A stretch of 9,981 nucleotides of DNA, taken from contig JACWAC010000041.1 of the NCBI GenBank assembly GCA_014874235.1, positions 1-9,981 on the forward strand, given 5' to 3'. This document shows positions 1 through 5,026 of this stretch, piece by piece. Under the pieces are notes generated by a model. The model searched no databases. It was not told the DNA's origin and saw only the letters and a list, made by a program, of their open reading frames with translations. Source of the DNA: Thermoplasmatales archaeon (lineage in GTDB: Archaea; Thermoplasmatota; Thermoplasmata; Thermoplasmatales; GCA-001856825). The position numbers and the translations under genes were made by a program. Within the stretch, counting starts at the first letter, position 1; each line of letters starts with the position of its first letter.

Positions 1-55
1 TGGTGATCTCAAATTTCTATCATAACACATAAAACAAGTGAGAATTTTGCAGATG

Positions 56-84
56 CCGAGAAAGTAGCTCGGAAAGCCTTTTTT
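56..84 (+). terminator. Possible hairpin plus T-run terminator of an upstream gene
   Basis: CCGAG (56-60) and CTCGG (68-72) can form a 5-bp stem with a 7-nt loop. A run of six T follows at 79-84. Archaeal termination depends mainly on oligo-T, so the T-run is the stronger part. No upstream coding region can be followed into the window, because all three forward frames stop within the first 32 bases. The gene being terminated is therefore not visible. Confidence 0.3.
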
Positions 85-107
85 GTCTATATTTTGCCTC
101 AGAAAGA

Positions 108-116
108 GTATATATT
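108..116 (+). promoter_or_regulatory. TATA box for the C/D sRNA-gfcR transcript
   Basis: GTATATATT lies behind a purine-rich stretch (AGAAAGA, 101-107) that could act as a BRE. Transcription starting about 25 nt downstream of its centre would begin near position 137, at the C box of the guide RNA. This predicts that the guide RNA forms the 5' end of the gfcR mRNA. The start site is inferred from spacing only. Confidence 0.6.
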
Positions 117-136
117 CATATTGCATATTAGAAACT

Positions 137-191
137 GTGATGAAAATAGGGTCACCTGAGCTTAGGCTGTGATGACCCCTATGAGTGCTGA
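137..191 (+). ncRNA. Archaeal C/D box guide sRNA (2'-O-methylation guide)
   Basis: The element has all four boxes in canonical order. C box GTGATGA is at 137-143, D' box CTGA at 156-159, C' box GTGATGA at 169-175 and D box CTGA at 188-191. Both guide spacers are exactly 12 nt (144-155 and 176-187), and the C'/D' interval is 9 nt. This is the symmetric geometry of archaeal C/D sRNPs, which bind L7Ae, Nop5 and fibrillarin and methylate the target base paired to the fifth guide position before D or D'. The predicted targets are 5'-GUGACCCUAUUU (methylated at the first C of CCC) and 5'-CACUCAUAGGGG (methylated at the C of UCA). I could not assign them to rRNA or tRNA positions. The terminal stem is weak (ACT 134-136 with GGT 194-196 at best). 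A TATA box lies about 25 nt upstream. The box pattern is seen directly; expression is inferred. Confidence 0.85.
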
Positions 192-193
192 TT

Positions 194-199
194 GGTGAT
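194..199 (+). promoter_or_regulatory. Shine-Dalgarno of gfcR, abutting the sRNA D box
   Basis: GGTGAT is complementary to the archaeal 16S 3' end (AUCACC) and stands 5 nt before the ATG at 205. It is one of only a few clear Shine-Dalgarno sites here, since most genes look leaderless. It begins 3 nt after the D box of the guide RNA. Assembly or processing of the C/D particle could therefore affect translation. Confidence 0.75.
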
Positions 200-204
200 A
201 AAAA

Positions 205-795
205 ATGAAGAGTATTGAAGAACTAGCAGAAACTGCAAAACAGCTAAAACAGAAAGGGATGAACGATAAAGATATAGCGACGGAGATGCACCTTTCCCTT
301 AACACCATAATATGGTTGCTCAGCGGCGAATCCAAGATAGAAAAGGCTCCAGGAGACGTCAAGATAGGATGGAGGAGCATAGGAGTCTACTCAAACAGGA
401 TATACAACGTTGCGGAGATAATGGCCGACATGATAGAGGAGGAAACTCACAGACTGGAAAAGGACATCGACACGATCGTGGGCATAACCATCAACGGAAT
501 TCCGTACGCAACATTCGTATCCGACATCCTGGGAACAGAACTGGGAATTTACAGGTCCATAACAACGAAGGGAGAGGGGACTTTCTCGAGCAACTACGCA
601 AGCATCTCAGGCAAGAACGTGGTTCTGGTCGACGATGTCGTAAGTACAGGCGATACCCTTTCAAAGGCTGTGAGTGCCGTTAAGAAGGAGAAGGGAAATC
701 CAATTCTCGTAGTTGTCCTCACGAACAAGACAACCAAAGATGAGATCGATGGAGTTCCAATGAGAGCTCTCATAAGGGCAAGGCTGTTGAAGTGA
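205..795 (+). CDS. gfcR: GfcR-type transcriptional regulator (HTH plus phosphoribosyltransferase-like domain)
   Basis: The 196-residue protein has an N-terminal helix-turn-helix (about residues 4-40, with an EELAETAKQL helix and a DKDIATEMHLS turn region). This is fused to a type I phosphoribosyltransferase fold. The PRPP-binding signature VVLVDDVVSTGDTL (139-152) is intact, including the Asp pair 143-144. The architecture and length match archaeal PyrE-like proteins annotated as GfcR. In Haloferax volcanii, GfcR activates sugar-catabolism genes, and the PRTase fold is thought to act as a ligand sensor rather than an orotate phosphoribosyltransferase. The regulon in this organism is unknown. 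The ATG is chosen because of the GGTGAT site 5 nt upstream. The gene has an unusually long leader for this region, filled by the C/D box sRNA. The family assignment is strong; the regulatory target is inferred. Confidence 0.85.
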   Translation: MKSIEELAETAKQLKQKGMNDKDIATEMHLSLNTIIWLLSGESKIEKAPGDVKIGWRSIGVYSNRIYNVAEIMADMIEEETHRLEKDIDTIVGITINGIPYATFVSDILGTELGIYRSITTKGEGTFSSNYASISGKNVVLVDDVVSTGDTLSKAVSAVKKEKGNPILVVVLTNKTTKDEIDGVPMRALIRARLLK

Positions 796-819
796 TGTTT
801 AGATCCGATCTTGCATTAC

Positions 820-832
820 TGCCTTGAAGGCA
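820..832 (+). repeat. Perfect inverted repeat TGCCTT-G-AAGGCA upstream of lysS
   Basis: Two 6-bp arms flank a single central G. The repeat lies between gfcR and lysS, just before a weak TATA-like AAGTAAAAT (832-840). It would overlap or sit next to the BRE of a lysS promoter, which is a good place for an operator. It could also be a small hairpin in a gfcR-lysS read-through RNA. The binding factor is unknown. Confidence 0.4.
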
Positions 833-845
833 AGTAAAATCAAAC

Positions 846-2357
846 GTGGAGATAGGATCATTTGACAGAGGTGATAACATTTCCTCAATAGATGAAGCAA
901 AATTGGAGAGTATCAAAGCTCTCAGGAATGGGGGGATCGAACCGTATCCATATTCTTACAGTGTTACCCACCACGCTAAGGAGATAAAGGAAAGTTTTGC
1001 TGAGTTGGAGGGCAAGGAGGTCAGCATCGCAGGGAGGGCAATGCAGTTACGACAGATGGGAGGAATAACTTTCATCGATATTCAGGACAGGTCAGGAAGA
1101 ATACAGGGTCTGATCAGAAACAACGAACTCGACGAGAAATCTCTCCTCGTACTGACAAACTCCTCGATAGGTGATACTCTCGGAATAAAGGGGGTCGTCA
1201 TGAAAAGCAAGAGGGGAGAGATCAGTGTAGGTGCAAGGGAGATTACCATGCTCTCTAAAACGCTGAGGACTCTGCCTAACAAGTGGCAGGGGCTGACGGA
1301 TACAGAAGCAAGGTACAGATATCGGCACGTGGACCTGATGATGAACCAGGAGGTCCTCAAAACGTTCGAGACCAGGTCAAAATTCATGAGGCACGTGCGA
1401 GACGTCCTTGATTCGAGGGGGGCAATTGAAGTTGAGACTCCCATTCTACAGGACGTCTACGGTGGCGCAAAAGCGAAACCGTTCAAGACCACATACCACA
1501 CGTTAGACGATAAACAGATGTACCTCAGAATTTCTGATGAGCTGTATCTTAAGAGATTGATAATAGGCGGAGCGGAACGGGTTTATGAGATCTCCAAAGA
1601 TTTCAGGAACGAGGATGCTGATACCATCCACAATCCAGAGTTCACTCAAATAGAATACTACGAAGCTTACAGCGACTACGAAACTTTCATGAAGATGATG
1701 GAGGAGATGTTGAGCTCTTTCGCCCTCAAGACGTTCGGGGGTATGAAGATAGAGTATCAGGGTGAGACAATTGATTTCACGCCCCCTTTTGCACGAATGT
1801 ACTGGGTGGAGGAATTGAAGAAGATAACCGGAATAGATGTTTCGACAATGTCTGATGAAGAAGCCCGGAAACTCAACGACGCTGAGCTACTTGGTCTAAA
1901 GCATCCGGACCCATATCACGTGGCGGATTCGTTATTCGACAAATACTTGAAGAACAAGACTTACCAACCAACTTTCGTCTTGGATTTCCCGGCATACATG
2001 TGTCCCCTTACGAAAATCAAGAGGGGAAATCCGTTGCGTGCCGAGAGGTTTGAACTGTACTGTGGAAGAATGGAAGTTGCCAACTCCTACTCAGAACTCA
2101 CCGATCCAACGTACCAGAGGAAGATGTTCGATGACCAGGAAAGGGAACGGAAAAAAGGAGACGAAGAGGCGCCGCCTTTTGACGAGGAATTCCTGGACGC
2201 AATGGAGTACGGCATGCCTCCGACGGCAGGGATAGGAATATCCATAGACAGACCAACGATGATATTCACAAATCAAACGTCTATCAAAGAAGTAATACTG
2301 TTTCCCCCAATGAAGTCACTTCCACCGAATGAGCTATCTAATGAAAAGGACCAGTGA
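846..2357 (+). CDS. lysS: Lysyl-tRNA synthetase, class II
   Basis: The cytosolic enzyme charges tRNA-Lys with lysine using ATP. From GTG846 it has 503 residues, typical for the family. An N-terminal OB-fold anticodon-binding domain spans about 58-140. Class II motif 1 ends near residues 193-201 (GAIEVETPIL). Motif 2 is at 252-274, with FRNED and Arg254 for ATP binding. Motif 3 is at about 462-474 (GIGISIDRPTMIF, with Arg469); the usual form is closer to GLGIGIDRLVM, so two positions differ. The FVLDFPAYMCPLTK segment and the E-rich ELYCGRMEVANSYSEL segment are also typical. Many Euryarchaeota carry the unrelated class I enzyme; this one is class II. The start is doubtful. GTG846 has no ribosome site, whereas GAGGTGAT at 868-875 points to ATT879, giving an N-terminus beginning Met-Ser-Ser-Ile-Asp-Glu-Ala. 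It ends 12 bp before the convergent MBF1 gene. Confidence 0.95.
   Translation: MEIGSFDRGDNISSIDEAKLESIKALRNGGIEPYPYSYSVTHHAKEIKESFAELEGKEVSIAGRAMQLRQMGGITFIDIQDRSGRIQGLIRNNELDEKSLLVLTNSSIGDTLGIKGVVMKSKRGEISVGAREITMLSKTLRTLPNKWQGLTDTEARYRYRHVDLMMNQEVLKTFETRSKFMRHVRDVLDSRGAIEVETPILQDVYGGAKAKPFKTTYHTLDDKQMYLRISDELYLKRLIIGGAERVYEISKDFRNEDADTIHNPEFTQIEYYEAYSDYETFMKMMEEMLSSFALKTFGGMKIEYQGETIDFTPPFARMYWVEELKKITGIDVSTMSDEEARKLNDAELLGLKHPDPYHVADSLFDKYLKNKTYQPTFVLDFPAYMCPLTKIKRGNPLRAERFELYCGRMEVANSYSELTDPTYQRKMFDDQERERKKGDEEAPPFDEEFLDAMEYGMPPTAGIGISIDRPTMIFTNQTSIKEVILFPPMKSLPPNELSNEKDQ
868..875 (+). promoter_or_regulatory. Strong Shine-Dalgarno GAGGTGAT inside the annotated lysS 5' end
   Basis: GAGGTGAT is the longest 16S-complementary sequence in the window. 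It lies downstream of the GTG at 846 and so would be coding if that start were used. The next suitably placed in-frame codon is ATT at 879, 3 nt after the motif. A weak TATA-like element at 832-840 would put the transcription start near 862, after GTG846 but before this motif. This suggests that translation begins at or near 879. Confidence 0.5.
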
Positions 2358-2369
2358 GTTTGGAGAGTT

Positions 2370-2804
2370 TCACTGAACTTTCTCAATGACCTTTACTCCC
2401 ATTATCTTCTCTATCTTCCTGGCCGTGTGTTTATCAGGCTTTATTTCTTCCCTCTCAATTTTTGCAACAAGGTTCTTCTTTTCCTGCAGTTTGTTCGCCA
2501 GTTCTTCCTGGGAAAGGCCCATTTCTTCTCTCCTCTTCTTGATGAGTTTTCCGAAGTCTATTATTGGCTCGTCAGAATCTTCGGTGCTGTTGACAGTCTT
2601 TCTTCTTGGTGGTGGGGGAGGAGGCACGTGAACAAAATTCTGTCTAGGTATGTTACGAGACACCGGTTCTCTCTGAACTGTAACGGGTCTCTTGGTGACT
2701 TCTTTGCCGTATTTTGCACAGTCGTGACAGACTTTCATTGTCACTCCATCGATTATGACCTCGTGGTAACGATCCATCACCTTTCCACACAATTCACAGT
2801 TCAT
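2370..2804 (-). CDS. Archaeal multiprotein bridging factor aMBF1 (zinc ribbon plus HTH)
   Basis: The 144-residue protein has the two-domain archaeal MBF1 layout. The N-terminal zinc ribbon has Cys3-X2-Cys6 and Cys26-X2-Cys29. The C-terminal cro/Xre helix-turn-helix spans about 84-140 (DFGKLIKKRREEMGLSQEELA). The linker (about 31-80) is basic and polar and holds a run of six prolines at 61-66. Eukaryotic MBF1 bridges TBP and activators; archaeal MBF1 has been linked to translation and ribosomes, so the role here is not settled. The start is supported by a TATA-like AATTATTTACT on the minus strand (plus coordinates 2824-2834) about 25 nt before the ATG, implying a leaderless mRNA. The gene converges with lysS and diverges from the kinase gene. 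Confidence 0.88.
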   Translation of the reverse strand: MNCELCGKVMDRYHEVIIDGVTMKVCHDCAKYGKEVTKRPVTVQREPVSRNIPRQNFVHVPPPPPPRRKTVNSTEDSDEPIIDFGKLIKKRREEMGLSQEELANKLQEKKNLVAKIEREEIKPDKHTARKIEKIMGVKVIEKVQ

Positions 2805-2823
2805 GATTGTAGAAGAGACAATT

Positions 2824-2839
2824 AGTAAATAATTTTAAT
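2824..2839. promoter_or_regulatory. Shared AT-rich divergent promoter region (aMBF1 and kinase)
   Basis: The minus-strand box (rc of 2824-2834) is about 25 nt from the aMBF1 ATG. A plus-strand box AATTTTAAT (2831-2839) would give a start near 2860 for the kinase mRNA, with a leader of about 30 nt. The two boxes overlap within 86 bp of intergenic DNA, so TBP binding may be mutually exclusive. This is inferred from sequence only. Confidence 0.45.
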
Positions 2840-2890
2840 GGCTTGTGCTGTTAAGCAACGGTGTTGGAGTAATCAGAGGATGATTGGAAG

Positions 2891-3400
2891 GTGAAGAGTG
2901 CTTTCTACGTAATACTCAGGGGTCCATTAGGAGCCGGAAAAACAACTATTTCTAAGGGACTTGCCAAGGTCTGCAATGCTCACAACATCTCGATAGATGA
3001 CATCCTCTACAAATTCAATCTTGAGGAGTGGGGAGAAGTATACATCTTGGAGAGTAGTTTCCTGAAAGCGAATGAGATTGCAGCTTCAGAATCCCTGAAG
3101 CAACTTAAAAAAGGAGTGCCTGTTATCATCGACGGTAATTTTTATTACAAGAGTGCAATCCTGAGTCTGGAGCGGCTGTTAAAGGAGTTTAAGGGTGTGG
3201 TGATCACGCTCTCTGTTTCGATAGAGGAGTGCATACGTAGAGATGCCTCCAGAAATGTAGTACTAGGGGAAGAGGCTACTCGTTTGGCATTCCAGAAGAC
3301 AACTGAATTCTGTTTCGGGGAGGAGGTAAATGCAGACAAGAATATGAGAGAAGTATTGGATTCCGTAGTCCGGCTGGTTGAAGAAAAGACGGAATGCTAA
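2891..3400 (+). CDS. Small P-loop kinase-like NTPase (AAA_33/shikimate-kinase-like)
   Basis: The 169-residue protein opens with a Walker A motif, GPLGAGKTT, at residues 11-19 right after the first beta strand. An acidic SIDD segment (34-37) and a PVIIDGNFYYK strand (77-87, with Asp81 as a possible Walker B or substrate residue) follow. An arginine-bearing RRDASRN lid-like segment is at 116-122. The order matches small phosphotransferases of the nucleoside-, shikimate- or gluconate-kinase fold, and many archaea carry such orphan proteins. The substrate cannot be told. The GTG start follows a weak purine-rich GAGGATGATTGGAAG. No in-frame alternative start lies between it and the TAA at 2870-2872. 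The gene ends 43 bp before tRNA-Pro. Confidence 0.8.
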   Translation: MKSAFYVILRGPLGAGKTTISKGLAKVCNAHNISIDDILYKFNLEEWGEVYILESSFLKANEIAASESLKQLKKGVPVIIDGNFYYKSAILSLERLLKEFKGVVITLSVSIEECIRRDASRNVVLGEEATRLAFQKTTEFCFGEEVNADKNMREVLDSVVRLVEEKTEC

Positions 3401-3413
3401 GGGTAAGGAAAGG

Positions 3414-3423
3414 GATATAAACC
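3414..3423 (+). promoter_or_regulatory. TATA box of tRNA-Pro
   Basis: GATATAAACC follows a purine-rich GGTAAGGAAAGG and lies just after the kinase stop codon. Its centre is about 25.5 nt before the first base of the tRNA, the same distance as from the ridA TATA box to its ATG. Transcription may begin at or very near tRNA position 1. Confidence 0.65.
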
Positions 3424-3443
3424 GTATGAAAATGGGGTTGGAA

Positions 3444-3516
3444 GGGGCTGTGGGGTAGCTTGGTATCCTACGGGCTTTGGGAGTCTGTGACCCCGGTCCA
3501 AATCCGGGCAGCCCCA
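3444..3516 (+). tRNA. tRNA-Pro (anticodon UGG)
   Basis: A full cloverleaf can be drawn by hand. The acceptor GGGGCTG (3444-3450) pairs with CAGCCCC (3509-3515), and the discriminator is A3516. The D arm has A14, G15, G18G19 and A21, with a G10-U25 wobble and a U13-U22 mismatch. The anticodon stem CGGGC pairs with GTCTG using two G-U wobbles. The anticodon TGG is at 3478-3480 with T33 before it and G37 after. The T stem is CCCGG/CCGGG. The T loop is TCCAAAT, so position 55 is C where T (pseudouridine) is normal. CCA is not encoded. No intron is present. Confidence 0.95.
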
Positions 3517-3749
3517 TCTCTGAGACGTATTGAAGAGGTGCTTTCTAGGACTTCATACTTCGCTAACTAATGGTTTATTGGTAGTGAATTAATCAAAGAC
3601 AAATTAGGTAGCAAGATTGTCGAACTCAATGCATAAATGATAAAAAATTCTAGAGTGTCAACTTGGACAAGAGAGAGTTTCGAATTTCCATCATACACGG
3701 GTGAACTTGGTATGTCATTTTAGAATCTGGTTTCCTAAGTTAAAGGCAG

Positions 3750-3773
3750 CGACTGCAGTCGTACGGTTTTTTT
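3750..3773 (+). terminator. 12-bp palindrome followed by T7, terminator-like
   Basis: CGACTGCAGTCG (3750-3761) is a perfect self-complementary sequence, and seven T follow at 3767-3773. On the plus strand this could end a short non-coding transcript. Without spacer bases in the palindrome, a real RNA hairpin would lose its two central pairs. A protein-binding palindrome is an alternative. Confidence 0.4.
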
Positions 3774-3797
3774 CGAAGTAATCACCGATTCTTTCCT

Positions 3798-3837
3798 CCC
3801 CTGAGGGGAAAACTCTTCGTGTCTTTTTTCCCCTTTT
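3798..3837 (+). terminator. Two mutually exclusive hairpins with T tail
   Basis: CCCC (3798-3801) pairs with GGGG (3805-3808) around a TGA loop. The same GGGG is also the start of AGGGGAAAA (3804-3812), which can form a 9-bp stem with TTTTCCCCT (3826-3834), followed by more T (3835-3837). The second stem plus T tail looks like an intrinsic terminator, and the first stem would compete with it. No gene follows immediately, so an attenuator role is unproven. Confidence 0.4.
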
Positions 3838-4074
3838 GCTGCCCCATATTCTCCTGTTATGAGGTTTGTACGTCTTCATGATTCCCTCTCTCGTCGAAAT
3901 TCTCTTTTAAAACTTTCTTTAGGAAGCAGGCAACATAACATTAATAAATTGAAATTGTGGTCCACGATTACAGAATGGCTTTTATTCGAGGTTCCCGATG
4001 TTCCCAATCATAGACTCTTAGCTCCCCTTTCTAAATCAGATAATGCCCGATGGAGATACCCATTTATCAAGGTA

Positions 4075-4095
4075 TAACTGTCCAACAGTCAGTTA
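4075..4095. repeat. Inverted repeat TAACTG-N9-CAGTTA upstream of ridA
   Basis: Two exact 6-bp arms (4075-4080 and 4090-4095) flank 9 nt. The repeat lies about 50 bp upstream of the ridA TATA box. It could be an activator site or a chance repeat. Confidence 0.25.
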
Positions 4096-4140
4096 GGTTT
4101 GCGGTCCCTTATCGATCGCAATGCCGCTTAACGAGTCAAA

Positions 4141-4150
4141 AGTATATACT
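4141..4150 (+). promoter_or_regulatory. TATA box of ridA
   Basis: AGTATATACT is centred 25.5 nt upstream of the ridA ATG. No Shine-Dalgarno site lies between them, so the mRNA is predicted to be leaderless. Confidence 0.7.
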
Positions 4151-4170
4151 GCGATTCATTAGAGCTAAAC

Positions 4171-4533
4171 ATGGCCAAAACAATAAACGTACCAGAAATA
4201 TCGAAGGCAGGACCTTACTCTCACGCTATTTCAACCGGAAACCTCCTTTTCTTATCCGGACAGGTAGGCACACTCCCCAACAAAACACAGAATCTGGAAG
4301 AGCAATTTGAGAACATAATGTCAAAGATAAACAAAATTCTGAACGCAGGAGGATTGGGCCTTGAAAATATTGTAAGGACTACGGTATACCTGTCAAAGAA
4401 GGAGGATTTTCCAAAATTGAATGAGTTGTATTCCAAACACTTCGTAAATAATCCTCCCACAAGAACGACTGTTGTAACCGGGTTCGTGAGCAATGAGGTG
4501 CTTTTAGAAATAGACGCCATAGCATCGAAGTGA
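4171..4533 (+). CDS. ridA: RidA family enamine/imine deaminase
   Basis: RidA (YjgF/YER057c/UK114) proteins are small cytosolic trimers. They hydrolyse reactive 2-aminoacrylate and related imines released by PLP enzymes. This 120-residue protein has the N-terminal GPYSHA motif (14-19), SGQV (29-32), the NPPTRTT segment with the substrate-binding Arg98, and the closing EIDAIA with Glu113. It is slightly shorter than the usual 125-130 residues: the loop after SGQV (TLPNKTQNLEEQF) lacks several residues normally found between the DP-TG turn and the EEQ helix. Arg and Glu are conserved, so deaminase activity is plausible. The gene stands alone with its own leaderless-type promoter. Confidence 0.92.
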   Translation: MAKTINVPEISKAGPYSHAISTGNLLFLSGQVGTLPNKTQNLEEQFENIMSKINKILNAGGLGLENIVRTTVYLSKKEDFPKLNELYSKHFVNNPPTRTTVVTGFVSNEVLLEIDAIASK

Positions 4534-4597
4534 ACTCCTAGATAGCCATTCTTTCAGTTTGCCAACTTCTTGGGCAGAATTCAAACCGTACAACGAA

Positions 4598-4605
4598 GTA
4601 TTTAA
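4598..4605 (+). promoter_or_regulatory. TATA box of the NTF2-like gene
   Basis: GTATTTAA is centred about 26 nt before the ATG at 4628. This fits a leaderless transcript. The GTGAT directly before the ATG is too close to act as a ribosome site. Confidence 0.6.
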
Positions 4606-4627
4606 CTTTCTCTTGAAATGAAGTGAT

Positions 4628-5005
4628 ATGACGAAGGATGTGGAAAAAGTCTTTAAGATTGCAGACCAGATGAATGCAGTAGCATTCTCAGAACTGTTGA
4701 GCACCGATGCGAAGTTTAAATTTTCAAACGGTGATCTCACGACAGGAAGAGAGCCAGTAGTAACTAACTTGAACTATCTTTTCTCTAAGATAGATGGACT
4801 GAAGCACGATATCAAGGGTATCTATACGAGGGATGAAGAATACGCCGTCGAGGCTATAGCAAACTACACAATGAAAGATGGAAAGATTATCTCCCTTCCG
4901 GCAGTCAGTGTGCTGAAGTATAGGGGGAATATGATCGAAGACCACAGGATATACATGGACATATCTCCTGTGATGACTTACGGCAATCCTAAGAAAACTG
5001 TGTAA
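4628..5005 (+). CDS. NTF2/SnoaL-like small protein
   Basis: The 125-residue protein has the pattern of the NTF2-like alpha+beta barrel fold. An N-terminal helix (about 3-24, DVEKVFKIADQMNAVAFSEL) is followed by DAKFKFSNGDLTTGREPVV, a second helix (LNYLFSKIDGL) and a series of strands with HDIKGIYTRDEEYAVEA and ISLPAVSVLKYRGNMIEDHRIYMD. The FKF.NG..TTGRE and EDHRIYMD segments are typical of SnoaL-like proteins. The fold serves ketosteroid isomerases, cyclases and dehydratases as well as ligand binders. The substrate here is unknown. The gene converges with a methyltransferase gene 21 bp away. Confidence 0.7.
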   Translation: MTKDVEKVFKIADQMNAVAFSELLSTDAKFKFSNGDLTTGREPVVTNLNYLFSKIDGLKHDIKGIYTRDEEYAVEAIANYTMKDGKIISLPAVSVLKYRGNMIEDHRIYMDISPVMTYGNPKKTV

Positions 5006-5026
5006 ATATAATCCGCCAAAAGCACT

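Larger units (their letters stand above)
3517..4140. other. Gene-poor interval of about 620 bp between tRNA-Pro and the ridA promoter
   Basis: I recognise no protein gene here on either strand. The longest open stretch (3859-4077, plus) has no familiar motif and no convincing start signal. The interval holds a palindrome followed by a T-run (3750-3773), a pair of overlapping hairpins (3798-3837) and a small inverted repeat (4075-4095). It is AT-rich with several oligo-T runs. It may contain a non-coding RNA, a decayed gene or an old integration site next to the tRNA. None of these can be shown from the sequence alone. Confidence 0.5.

Noticed and set aside
1336..1345. TGATGATGA-like runs and TGATGA at other places in lysS as C boxes
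   Set aside because: They are inside strongly conserved coding sequence and lack paired D boxes at correct spacing.
2427..2825. Long plus-strand open frame opposite aMBF1
   Set aside because: It is an antisense shadow; the minus strand encodes a well-conserved zinc ribbon and HTH.
3791..3801. Minus-strand GGGGAGGAAAG resembling the start of RNase P RNA conserved region I
   Set aside because: The bases that should follow (GUCC) are absent, and I found no matching conserved region V or helix P4 partner downstream on that strand.
3859..4077. Open frame of 72 codons on the plus strand
   Set aside because: It has no recognisable motif, no Shine-Dalgarno and no TATA at leaderless distance, and its composition is like non-coding AT-rich DNA.
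4971..4985. GTGATGA near the end of the NTF2-like gene as a possible C box
   Set aside because: No D or D' box (CTGA) follows at guide distance; it is coding sequence.
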